Positions 9,216 through 17,113 of a stretch of 64,000 nt of DNA are shown piece by piece; within the stretch, counting starts at the first letter, position 1, and each line of letters opens with the position of its first letter. The notes beneath the pieces were generated by a model, which saw nothing but the letters and a program-made list of their open reading frames with translations, made no database searches and was not told where the DNA came from. This DNA comes from Olsenella sp. An293 (lineage in GTDB: Bacteria > Actinomycetota > Coriobacteriia > Coriobacteriales > Atopobiaceae), in NCBI RefSeq assembly GCF_002159495.1, contig NZ_NFIT01000003.1, positions 124,001 through 188,000 of the forward strand. The letters run 5' to 3'. A program made the position numbers and the translations under genes.

Positions 9216-9339
9216 GCGCCGACCTGCCCTTTCTGCCCGATGCTGTTGCACCGTCCGTTGTAATGCCTTTCCTTGCAAGCAGAAGATTTTACCATGCGCC
9301 ACGCGTGGCCCGAGGCACGTCAATCCACCAACGCGCAAT

Positions 9340-10129
9340 CTCCCGTATCAGTAACAGCCCATCAAACAATGGCTAAAGCATCGACTTTGGAGCCTAGAAA
9401 AACGAGAAGAACGAGAGCTCGCGACGCCAGCTAACACCAGTCTTCGTCATTCCGACCACATCCCACACATTGCAGAAAGCACAACGACCCAGCATGTCAA
9501 CCGTTGGACGCTTTCCCGCCGCCAGTCCTGGCCGCCTGCCCGGCCGCGTGCTACGTTGACGATGATCGACCGCATCCCGGCCGCCCGCGCTCCGGGTGCG
9601 CTGCCGGGCCGTTCGCGCCACGCGTCAGCCATGGCGCGTGTAAGTCAACCAGGACGCCCTTGGGCGCATACCGCACGCGTCTTCACCGCGGCTCCGGCAG
9701 CCCGCTGCGCGGTCTGCCTCCGCATGTTCGGGTTCAGCCACGCACGGTATGCGCCCAAGGCCTAATGCAAGGATAACTGGCGCCATGTCAGCCGCGTGCC
9801 GCGCCCGTCCAGCGGCGCGCACCCTGCGCACGGCCGTCCGGTCTGCTGCCGCATGCGGGTTGTCCGCACGCAACCGGTCAGCCGTCCAGGGCGGGCGGCG
9901 TACCTACTCGCGAGACCACCGGCCCGCGCGCGCAACGGCTCCGAGAGTCTCACGCATGCCCGTCATCCGCGCAAGCGCGGATCGGCTCCGACTGCCCGCA
10001 AGCGCCGCTCAGAAGGCCAAGGACGCCCGCACAGCAGCGCCACGGCGTCCAGGCCGGCAAGCACGCCACCGACCCATACGAAGCCGTACGAGCCTGCATG
10101 ACGGCGCTCCACTGCCACGACGCCCATCG
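9340..10129. other. Gene-poor GC-rich stretch between portal gene and R-M operon
   Basis: About 790 bases with no convincing gene in either strand. The open frames that cross it are antisense shadows or have unnatural Arg/Ala-rich composition. A 40-codon frame begins on the minus strand just after the portal stop but has no good ribosome site. A 61-codon minus-strand frame at 9447-9632 cannot be excluded. The stretch is rich in short inverted repeats, among them a tight hairpin at 9965-9982 (7-bp stem ATCCGCG, loop CAAG). In a phage this is where head genes should follow the portal, so it may be decayed coding DNA or a structured RNA region. Confidence 0.5.
9658..9760. repeat. 16-bp perfect inverted repeat with 71-bp loop
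   Basis: CCTTGGGCGCATACCG at 9658-9673 is repeated exactly in inverse orientation at 9745-9760. The flanks continue with weaker complementarity (CATGGCGCG on the left against GGCGCCATG on the right), so a long imperfect hairpin can form. The interior is also GC-rich and self-complementary. It may be a structured RNA or the trace of a small inserted element; no gene for it is seen. Confidence 0.6.
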
Positions 10130-11617
10130 CTATTCGTCCAAGGCCGCACCCGCCGAGTTCGCCCCGAAGGCACGGGGACGGCCGACGCCAGAACCGCCCG
10201 TGTCCGCGAGACTCCTCGCGGTCTCCTCATCTTCGCCGTACCACTTGGCGCGGTACTCCCACGCGTTCATGAGGCCCGAGGCCACCTCCGCCATGTCCTG
10301 TCGCTTCTCGGCACTCGTGTCCGTGATGATGCTGTCATCAAACGTGACGCGCACCTCGCCCTCATCAGGGAGCCCCACGCCGAGCGAGCGCGACGCCGCC
10401 ATAACGGCCCTGCAGATGCCCGCGATCGCACCCTCCAACGCGTGCTCGTGCCTGCGGATGTTACGCATGAGCGCCGAGTTGTCAGCCGAGACCTCCGTGG
10501 CGGTCTTCACGTATCCGGCGCCGTCGAAGTCGAAGTACCCCAGGCCAAAGCCCGTCAGGTCACCGAGCATTTGCAGCGCACACCTGAACGCCCTCACCTG
10601 CGCGTCGGTCCGAAGCGCCGGCGCAAACTCCTGAATCGTGTCCTCCGTGCTCATGACCTTCCTGAACACGGTGCAGTCCTGCCGCCCGAACGGTATCGAG
10701 ACCTTCCTACTCTTACCGTCCGTCTCCTGGTCGAACATCACGTCACTGAGGAACACACGCATCTTGCCATTGTCCACCTCGGAGATCATCGCGTCGAAGG
10801 CGAGGTCCACCGCCTGGATCGCGTCCACCGCATCCGCGAACACGCTCTGCCCGTACGGGCTCATGTCCACGCGCGTATTGTCCACGGCCGGCTTCACGAT
10901 GGCGAAGGTGGGATAGGGAGAGCCCGTCTCGTACACGGGGCACACGCCCGCAGGCGCGACCTCGTTGCCGTGCTCGTCAAAGCACACCGTGACGATCCGA
11001 TAACCGCCCCTCCCCACGCTCTCATTAGGCGAGAAGGACAAAGCGGCCGAGAAGTCCGTCCCAGCACCCTTGAGGTGCATCTGCAGCTGGTCGACCGCGC
11101 GCCCCCGCCAGAACGCCCGCGTGACGAACGCGCACTCCGTCACGCCCTCCTCGTCCCACGTGAGCGGTATCACCATGCGTGCGTCGTAGTGCCTAATGCG
11201 CACGCTCCCCGCATCCGCGTCCACCCAGAGCGCCCACGCGCCCGTCCCCATGCCAAATGCCTTGACCACGGTTGCCTGTGCCGCCGCCATGAAGCCGCTT
11301 TGGGCGAGAAACCCCTCGAGCCAGTCCGTGCACTCCTGCGTCCCGCACACCACCTGCGTCTTGTCGTTCAGCAGCAGCGACCCCCACTCCCGGCACACCC
11401 GCATTGCCGGATGAATCGAGCGCCTGTGCACCTCGTACATGCGCCCAACGCCGTCGGTGTCCTTGTAGTCGTAGAACGAGCCACACGCCTGCATCCACTC
11501 GTGCCACGCGCGTATGTGCGGCTCCATCGCCTCGAGCGGCAGCGCGAACCCGAGCGCCCGCAGGTACTCCCGCACGTGCTCGGGCACCCAGTACTCCTCC
11601 TCGTACGTCTGTGCCAT
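10130..11617 (-). CDS. Phage portal protein
   Basis: A 495-residue protein with the character of SPP1/A118-type portal proteins: an N-terminal helical region, a central part with many acidic and aromatic residues, and C-terminal helices (ETARSLADTGGSGVGRP near the end). Portals form the dodecameric ring at the capsid vertex through which the terminase pumps DNA. It is the third gene of the packaging module TerS-TerL-portal, all on the minus strand, with 281 nt between TerL and its ATG at 11617. No scaffold, protease or capsid gene follows, so the packaging line is cut off here. The assignment rests on length, composition and gene order more than on a sharp motif. Confidence 0.72.
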   Translation of the reverse strand: MAQTYEEEYWVPEHVREYLRALGFALPLEAMEPHIRAWHEWMQACGSFYDYKDTDGVGRMYEVHRRSIHPAMRVCREWGSLLLNDKTQVVCGTQECTDWLEGFLAQSGFMAAAQATVVKAFGMGTGAWALWVDADAGSVRIRHYDARMVIPLTWDEEGVTECAFVTRAFWRGRAVDQLQMHLKGAGTDFSAALSFSPNESVGRGGYRIVTVCFDEHGNEVAPAGVCPVYETGSPYPTFAIVKPAVDNTRVDMSPYGQSVFADAVDAIQAVDLAFDAMISEVDNGKMRVFLSDVMFDQETDGKSRKVSIPFGRQDCTVFRKVMSTEDTIQEFAPALRTDAQVRAFRCALQMLGDLTGFGLGYFDFDGAGYVKTATEVSADNSALMRNIRRHEHALEGAIAGICRAVMAASRSLGVGLPDEGEVRVTFDDSIITDTSAEKRQDMAEVASGLMNAWEYRAKWYGEDEETARSLADTGGSGVGRPRAFGANSAGAALDE

Positions 11618-11898
11618 CTACATCGCCCTCCATCGCCCGCATCCAACCGGCTCTCCTGGCAGCCCGTCCAGCCTTCGTTCCTTTTCATTCGCTTGGCGAG
11701 AAGAACGCGCTACTTCCGTCACACGCTTCCGCACAGCCCCTTCATGCCCCTCAGGCTTTAGCTTTTGATGCCGAGAATCCCGCCCGCCCATCAACGGCAC
11801 ATCGCATCGTCCGTCCTCCCCGCGTTTAAACTGGCGAGAAGAACGTCCGCTACCTCGCGTTTTCAGTTGGCAGCTGAATATGCCGAGAAGCACGTCCC
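11618..11898. other. Intergenic gap between TerL and portal genes with repeated GAGAAG motif
   Basis: 281 bases without a gene, unusually long inside a packaging operon. The motif GGCGAGAAGAACG occurs at about 11695 and 11831, and a variant GCCGAGAAGCACG at about 11881, so three copies fall within 200 bases. The same core recurs across the window (see findings). A small lost or decayed gene between TerL and portal is possible. Confidence 0.5.
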
Positions 11899-13176
11899 TC
11901 ACCCTCTCAGCACGTCATCCATCATCGCGTAGCGAACTGCGTCGATGGAGTGGTCATCACCGTCGGGAATCTCGTCAATCCAGCGCCCGTCGCGGTCGCG
12001 CAGGAACTCCTTGCAGGTGAACTCCTCGAACGTCCTCGGGCAACACGCGGGGTCGATGACGATCTCCCTCAGACCAGCAAGCCAGTCATAGGAGAGCCTC
12101 CGCATCCGCGCCTTCCTCGCAGGGTGTACGCGGATGCCGAGCTCGCGCCGCCAGGTTGCCATCTGCACCTTCGAGTCGGGAGTGTCGTCGCACCACACCA
12201 TCTGGTCGTGGAAGTAGGGCTCCGCGCCCGGCTCGTCGGCATAGGTGAGCGCGTCCACCACGATGCGCCCCGTGTCGGCAGGCATCATTTTGTTTGCCGA
12301 GTGTTCCTCGAAGACCGTGAGTCTGCGCGCGTCCGGCTCCCAGCCGCAGCGCACGAAGCGCCACGGGTCGGGGAACCAACCCCAGTCCACGCCGTTGCGA
12401 ATGCGCTCGAAACCTCGTACACGCTCGTCGGTCAGCCTCGCCTCCACGATGTTGTCGAAGACCGCTCCGCCCGTCCCGGTCACCTCGCCGAGGTATTCCC
12501 AGCGCCACGCGCGCTCGTTCTCCTCGCGCAGGTACTCCGCCTCCTCGACGAAGGGCGCGCCGAGCCATCCCGGGCGCGTCTCCACCACGTCGAGGTATGA
12601 CGAGTGTCTGACGAGCGTGTCCGCCCGCCGCTTCCGCTCGATGCACTCAACGTTCACCCAGCTCCACATCGTCTTGGGCGGGTTGTAGGAGTAGAAGATC
12701 CAGAAGTCCTCACCACCGCGACGCAGCGAGTTGAGTATCGAGCGAACCGCCTCGATGCCGTCGAACTGGTCAAGCTCCTCGAACCACGTGATGGCGCAGT
12801 ATCCGCGCGTGAACTTTACGCCCTTGAGCTTGAGTGGGTCATCCGCCCCGCGGAACACGATGCGCTGCCCCGTGGGCAGGTAGACGATCTCCATCGGAGA
12901 GAGCTTCGCCTTGAAGTACGCCGAGAGCCCCAGCGCCTCGATCGCCCAGAGCACCTGCTGGTACACCGAGTCGCGCAGCGTGTTGGAGAAGCGCCGCACC
13001 ACACAGGCGTTCGCATAGGGAAAAGCCACAACGAGAAGAACGATGCACAGGCTGATGAAGCTCGACTTCGTGCTCCCTCGGCCTCCGTGCAACCAGTAGT
13101 GCGTATGCCCATGCGCCATGACGTCACCGAGCACGTCGTGGAAGCGCGGGATACAGAGGTCGGCGGCGCTAATCAT
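11899..13176 (-). CDS. Phage terminase large subunit
   Basis: PBSX/Terminase_6-type large terminase of about 425 residues. The ATPase P-loop is HGGRGSTKSSF near residue 30, an acidic Walker B candidate is AITWFEELDQFDG near 130, and the C-terminal nuclease half has acidic positions such as GVDWGWFPDP, VWCDDTPDSK and the late DDHSIDAVRYAM. It cuts concatemeric DNA and drives it into the procapsid through the portal. I chose the ATG at 13176, which has GAGG upstream and overlaps the TerS stop by 8 nt; an in-frame ATG at 13194 is also possible. It is followed by the portal gene after a gap of 281 nt. Confidence 0.9.
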   Translation of the reverse strand: MISAADLCIPRFHDVLGDVMAHGHTHYWLHGGRGSTKSSFISLCIVLLVVAFPYANACVVRRFSNTLRDSVYQQVLWAIEALGLSAYFKAKLSPMEIVYLPTGQRIVFRGADDPLKLKGVKFTRGYCAITWFEELDQFDGIEAVRSILNSLRRGGEDFWIFYSYNPPKTMWSWVNVECIERKRRADTLVRHSSYLDVVETRPGWLGAPFVEEAEYLREENERAWRWEYLGEVTGTGGAVFDNIVEARLTDERVRGFERIRNGVDWGWFPDPWRFVRCGWEPDARRLTVFEEHSANKMMPADTGRIVVDALTYADEPGAEPYFHDQMVWCDDTPDSKVQMATWRRELGIRVHPARKARMRRLSYDWLAGLREIVIDPACCPRTFEEFTCKEFLRDRDGRWIDEIPDGDDHSIDAVRYAMMDDVLRG

Positions 13177-13576
13177 CGACGTCCTCACCCTCATCGGCCC
13201 CCGGCTTCGCCGCGCCCACGGCCACGCCGAGCACGATCTGCGGGGCCGCCTCGGCGCGCTCGCCCTTGTCGCGGGTTGCCTGTGCATACTCGTCGGGGTA
13301 CTTGCGCTCCAGGAGCCACGCGGCCGCCGTCCACTGGCCGTTTTTCTTGGTAGCCGCCTCGCGGATGGTGGTGAGCAGCGTCCGCTTGTAGTCAGCTTCT
13401 GCCTTTTTTAGCGACTCGCCTAACGCGCGATGCAGCCTCCCGCTCGGCTTGGAGAGCCAGCGGTACAGCGTTGCCTCGTGAATGCCCACCGCCCGGCAGA
13501 TATCCTTGTTTGAGAGGCCATCGCCCTTGAGCGAGGCCATCTGCTGAATCAGCTCCTCGGTGAGCTTTGCCCTCAT
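13169..13576 (-). CDS. Phage terminase small subunit
   Basis: A 135-residue DNA-recognition subunit of the terminase. The ATG at 13576 has a strong GGAGGT upstream. An N-terminal helix-turn-helix can be read (LSNKDICRAVGIHEATLYRWL, about residues 20-42), as in many TerS proteins that bind the pac/cos site. A helical oligomerisation part follows, and the acidic tail (ADEGEDVDD) overlaps the TerL start. TerS sets which DNA is packaged. In satellites a private TerS redirects helper-phage packaging, but here TerL and portal are also present. Confidence 0.82.
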   Translation of the reverse strand: MRAKLTEELIQQMASLKGDGLSNKDICRAVGIHEATLYRWLSKPSGRLHRALGESLKKAEADYKRTLLTTIREAATKKNGQWTAAAWLLERKYPDEYAQATRDKGERAEAAPQIVLGVAVGAAKPGADEGEDVDD

Positions 13577-13758
13577 GCCGGGCACCTCCCTCCGTGACAA
13601 ATTCACATTCGTACAGGCTCATTGTCCGGAGATGTCACAAAGAATGGAGGAGAGGGCCGCGCGCGGATGCGAGGCCTCGACAAGTCTCTGGCCACCCTCA
13701 CGGTGGCGCTTCCTGAAGCTCGGTCGTAACCCCACACCCTACGTGAGATTGTGTCGCG

Positions 13759-14169
13759 TCACTCTCGCTCCCGCTTACCCTTGAGCCCAAATTTGCGCAT
13801 GAGCCGCGAGTTCTGCTGCCGTAGCCGCGCATACTCCCGGCGCGCAGCCTCAATCTCCGGTCCCTCCTCGCACCCTTCGGCCTCGCGGCGCAGAATCTCG
13901 TTGAACGCCCTCTCCTCGGCAACGTGCGCTTCCTCCGTGCAGCGTGGGCACATCCCACTCTGGCGGTTCAGGCGTACCCCGACTGCTCCACACTGCGGGC
14001 ACACCGAGAGCACTCTTAGACTCGCGTGAATCCGCGATGCCTGCATCTCGATGGCACGGACGCTCCGTTCCACGCCGTAGCGCCGGCGGATCTCCTCGCG
14101 CACGGCAGCGGCTCCCCGATGCCCCAGCTCGCGGATCACGTCATTCTGTCCAGTTGTCCACACGCTCAC
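13759..14169 (-). CDS. Zinc-ribbon protein of phage type
   Basis: A 136-residue protein of unknown role between the primase and TerS genes. The N-terminal 50 residues look like a helical DNA-binding segment (GAAAVREEIRRRYGVERS, then a second helix). A zinc ribbon with two CxxC pairs follows (CPQCGAVG near residue 57 and CPRCTEE near 74), and the C-terminal half is a charged helix ending KFGLKGKRERE. Proteins of this layout often sit just before terminase genes in Gram-positive phages and may regulate late genes or help packaging; this is inference from position. It is separated from TerS by about 180 nt in which I see no gene. Confidence 0.65.
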   Translation of the reverse strand: MSVWTTGQNDVIRELGHRGAAAVREEIRRRYGVERSVRAIEMQASRIHASLRVLSVCPQCGAVGVRLNRQSGMCPRCTEEAHVAEERAFNEILRREAEGCEEGPEIEAARREYARLRQQNSRLMRKFGLKGKRERE

Positions 14170-14190
14170 GCCGCATCATCGCCCACGAAA

Positions 14191-14421
14191 AACACCACTG
14201 CTGGAAAACTACTCGAGGTGTCCACAGTGTTCGCGCGTCTGACCAGCGAGAAAACACCTTGAACACCGGAGCTCGACAAACTCAGGATTACCCCTCGCAC
14301 TCCTACAGGGCCTCTCTCCCCACCATCATCCCCGACACTCCACAATGAGGTGTTCAGGTGTTTAGGGTGTTCGTTTCCGCAGCCCAACACGTCAAACACC
14401 CGGCAAACGTCCCTGAACACC
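14191..14421. repeat. AACACC/GGTGTT hexamer cluster, candidate replication origin
   Basis: Eight exact copies of AACACC or its complement GGTGTT fall in 231 bases: 14191, 14253, 14262, 14349, 14357, 14366, 14395 and 14416 (first base of each). Three are tandem with 8-9 nt steps (14349-14371). The wider consensus is about TGAACACC. The cluster lies at the 3' end of the primase-helicase gene and in the gap after it, where satellites and P4-like elements commonly keep iteron-type origins. The repeats are seen directly; origin function is inferred. Confidence 0.55.
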
Positions 14422-16563
14422 ATTACGCTCAGTCTCAAGCTCTTCTGGGGTCTTGAGAACAAAAGCCCGCTGCGAGCCATAGCCTTCTACGATGCGATTG
14501 CTCGGGCAGCGCTTCCATTCGGGGAAGCAGCGAGTGATGATGTTTGAAACGCGCATGTTGTCCCCCTTCTTCACGCCCTCGCGGGGTATCTGGATGGCCT
14601 CGACAAGAATCTGCATCGTGCACACGGGCTCTCCCTGCTTTTTTCTCAACAGGTATCTTCCGACAAGCCCTATCCACGGATCCTCAGTGGTCGCACGCTC
14701 ACGCATGGCATTAGCTTCGCTCTCTACCGACCTCGGAAGCACGAGGCCGCAGTTGGGATTCGCGCGATAGTCTGCGAGCACTTCTGCCCACACCTGCTGA
14801 ACGTACTCAGCGAAGTCCGGCGCGAAGATGTCCCGAGCCGCCCTTCTTCCGCAACGAACCGGCATGAAGCGTCGGTTGCCCGTTGGGTCCTCCAGGTACT
14901 CGCCTAGGTTGGTTGTGCCCACGAGCACGCAACGCCTCGGCAGCTGCACCGGTCGCTTGGCATAGGGGACTCGATAGCTGTCGGTCTGACTCGTGATGAA
15001 CGACTTCAGGGTCTCGACCTGCCTGCCCTTGAACGCTGCCAGCTCAGCAAGCTCCACAAACCAGCGCCCCTGAATAAGCTCCTGCGCCTCCTTGGTCCCG
15101 ATGTTCTTCACATCGTCCACGAAGAGCTCGTCGCGCATCGCAAGCCGGCGCAGGAGGGTCGACTTGCCGATTCCCTGCGGTCCCTGCAGAACGACCATGT
15201 AGTCATACTTACAACCTGGCTGATACGCACGCGCGACAGCTGCTCTCAGCAGGAGCGCCGTCACCGCCCGAACGTATGGAGTGTCCTCCGCGCCCAGACA
15301 CTCAACAAGCAGAAGATCCTTCCTGGGAGTCCCGTCCCACTTTGGCAGCGCATCGAGCATATCGGTAAGGGCGTCGAAGCTCCTGCCATCCGAAAAGATC
15401 GAGAAGGCCGCAAACACGTTCTTATCCGAGCGTACGAGCGATCTCCCATCAAACTTGTAGCGCTCCTGCATGCGCGCGAAGAGGTAGTCATCGTCAACCG
15501 GACGCCAGAGCTTTGTCTCTGCTGCCCATGGGAGCCCATCCTCAGCCACCACCTGCTGGCTCATACGCTCTAGACGCACCCCCTTAAGGCCGGGGTCTTC
15601 CTGCATCCACCAAGCGAGAGCCGGCACGGTAGGGGCATAGAAACCAACACAGTCTCCGTCCTTGTTGATCTTGGCTTCGAGATGGGGGTTGCTCCATATG
15701 CTCTCCCCGCTGATTGTCTTAACGCCTCCGTCATCGACGGAACCTCTCCATGACGTTCCAGGCGGATGACGATAGGCACTGTTAACCTTCTGGACGATGA
15801 TCGAGTCCGGCAAGGACGGCACACAGTGGCTCTCGTTATATGCGCGGGCAGCCGCAAGCGCGACGTCCTTCGGCGTGCACTTCGAGTTCATCGAGCATGC
15901 AAAGCGGTAGATTGTCTCATCTCGCGCGCCCTCGTGAAGCTTCTCAGGCAGCCTGAATGGTGCTTTCCGCGCCTTCTCGCCCTCCGTGATTGCCATCGCT
16001 CCGTCAGTACCGGGGCGATGCTGCATCACAAAAGCAAGCACGTTCTCGTCTGCATCTGCTATCTCACACTCGTCGGGGCTCACATCCCAAAAGACCTCCC
16101 GTCCGTTGGGATGAATCGATCCGGGAAGCATGACATAGCCCTTCTCACCACGGAAGTCCACGTGCGAGTTCTCGTTCTTGTAGGAGTCTGGCGCTCCATC
16201 AGGGAATCGATAGTAGAGGTGGGTTCCGCCTCTGCCCGTCACCGCGCTCGCTGTATCTGGGAACTTACCGTGTTCCGTTTGCCATTCAGCAAGCTCCTCA
16301 CGCCCGTCGAAGGACCCGTCCTCAGCTACGTCCAGGTCGATGACGCCAATGTTGCCGGAGACGGAACCACAGGCAACAGCAATATTGCTGTCAGGGTGAG
16401 CGGCGAACATCGCCTCGATGATAGCTGCATTGCTGGTCGCATCTTTGAAGCCATGCGAGCCCTTATGTGGCTCCTTCGCACAGGCAGCAAGCGTGAACAC
16501 TGCAAATCCGTGATGGTCCGCGAGCTGGAGCGCCATCTGTCTGCGCTCGTCGTTTCCCGTCAT
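14392..16563 (-). CDS. Bifunctional primase-polymerase / VapE-type helicase
   Basis: A 723-residue replication protein. The N-terminal 190 residues match the archaeo-eukaryotic prim-pol domain: GVIDLDV near residue 73, the GRGGTHLYYR block, then VDFRGEKGYVMLPGS. The C-terminal half is a virulence-associated-E/D5-like P-loop ATPase with GPQGIGKSTLL (Lys467), WFVELAELAAF as Walker B region, and CVLVGTTNLGEYLEDPTGNRRF. Such proteins prime and unwind element DNA in prophages, P4-like satellites and PICIs. It overlaps the excisionase gene by 4 nt. The hexamer cluster starts in its 3' end, which suits an origin-binding initiator. The gene should be read from the promoter in front of the XRE gene. 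Confidence 0.88.
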   Translation of the reverse strand: MTGNDERRQMALQLADHHGFAVFTLAACAKEPHKGSHGFKDATSNAAIIEAMFAAHPDSNIAVACGSVSGNIGVIDLDVAEDGSFDGREELAEWQTEHGKFPDTASAVTGRGGTHLYYRFPDGAPDSYKNENSHVDFRGEKGYVMLPGSIHPNGREVFWDVSPDECEIADADENVLAFVMQHRPGTDGAMAITEGEKARKAPFRLPEKLHEGARDETIYRFACSMNSKCTPKDVALAAARAYNESHCVPSLPDSIIVQKVNSAYRHPPGTSWRGSVDDGGVKTISGESIWSNPHLEAKINKDGDCVGFYAPTVPALAWWMQEDPGLKGVRLERMSQQVVAEDGLPWAAETKLWRPVDDDYLFARMQERYKFDGRSLVRSDKNVFAAFSIFSDGRSFDALTDMLDALPKWDGTPRKDLLLVECLGAEDTPYVRAVTALLLRAAVARAYQPGCKYDYMVVLQGPQGIGKSTLLRRLAMRDELFVDDVKNIGTKEAQELIQGRWFVELAELAAFKGRQVETLKSFITSQTDSYRVPYAKRPVQLPRRCVLVGTTNLGEYLEDPTGNRRFMPVRCGRRAARDIFAPDFAEYVQQVWAEVLADYRANPNCGLVLPRSVESEANAMRERATTEDPWIGLVGRYLLRKKQGEPVCTMQILVEAIQIPREGVKKGDNMRVSNIITRCFPEWKRCPSNRIVEGYGSQRAFVLKTPEELETERNGVQGRLPGV

Positions 16564-16808
16564 GCGCCACCGCCCATCACATACTCAACGAATCGCGGCT
16601 TCGGCACGAACCACTGTCTGCCGCCCACCTGCACGGCGGGGATCTTGTGCTCTCGACAGAGCTTTCGCACGTACTCAACCGTGAACCCGGTCAGTTCCGA
16701 AATATGCGCGGGTGTCAGCAGGTCGGGGTATGCCGAGAAGATCTCAACAGATGACCCTGGAGCCGCTCCATCCGAACCGGACTGGCAAACTGGATGGTTA
16801 CGCCCCAT
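16560..16808 (-). CDS. Excisionase-type small winged-helix protein
   Basis: An 82-residue protein whose last 50 residues form a MerR/excisionase-like helix-turn-helix (LLTPAHISELTGFTVEYVRK, then KIPAVQVGGRQWFVPK). This is the classic HTH_17 form used by Xis proteins and phage AlpA-like regulators. It begins 2 nt after the XRE stop and overlaps the primase start by 4 nt, so XRE, Xis and primase form one tight operon. With an integrase gene on the other side of the switch, a role in excision is likely, though a transcriptional role is also possible. Confidence 0.75.
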   Translation of the reverse strand: MGRNHPVCQSGSDGAAPGSSVEIFSAYPDLLTPAHISELTGFTVEYVRKLCREHKIPAVQVGGRQWFVPKPRFVEYVMGGGA

Positions 16809-16810
16809 GG

Positions 16811-17020
16811 CTACGACGCCACCTTCTGGAGACGCTCCTTCGCCTCGAGTCGCTCGAACGCAGCGAGCATCTTCTTGACCTGCCCGGGATACGGGACGAG
16901 ATGGCCGTTCTCAATCTGAGAGATCGTGGAGACGTGCAGCCCCGACTCCCGCCCAAAGGCGGACTTCGACAGGCCGAGTCTCTCCCGCCTTGCAGTGATC
17001 TGTTCCTTGGTCAACTCCAT
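16811..17020 (-). CDS. XRE-family small repressor
   Basis: A 69-residue helix-turn-helix protein (Cro/C1 type) that is almost only the domain: ITARRERLGLSKSAFGRESG and STISQIENGHLVPYPGQVKKM. AAGGAAGG precedes the ATG at a good distance. It is the first gene of the leftward replication/packaging operon and diverges from the rightward 360-aa gene. The inverted repeats at 17041-17113 lie between the two starts and are the expected binding sites. At this size it could be a Cro-like regulator rather than a full lysogeny repressor with a cleavable domain. Confidence 0.85.
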   Translation of the reverse strand: MELTKEQITARRERLGLSKSAFGRESGLHVSTISQIENGHLVPYPGQVKKMLAAFERLEAKERLQKVAS

Positions 17021-17040
17021 GATTCACCTTCCTTTTGGTG

Positions 17041-17113
17041 TTGACGTATGTCACCGTATACATCTATTATACGGGTGTCATTTCCCTTGATAAGAATGAT
17101 TAAAGGGGTGTCA
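17041..17113 (+). promoter_or_regulatory. Promoter with inverted-repeat operator at the genetic switch
   Basis: A -35 TTGACG (17041-17046) and -10 TATTAT (17065-17070) are separated by 18 nt and face the 360-aa gene. The promoter is overlapped by an inverted repeat: TGTCACCGTATA (about 17050-17061) against TATACGGGTGTCA (about 17069-17081). A third half-site GGGGTGTCA ends directly before the ATG at 17114. This is the layout of a repressor-controlled switch; the XRE protein is the likely ligand. Confidence 0.65.

Noticed and set aside
9749-11761. 670-codon plus-strand open frame opposite the portal gene
   Set aside because: Arg/His/Ala-rich product with no family likeness, antisense to a well-supported portal gene; typical high-GC shadow frame.
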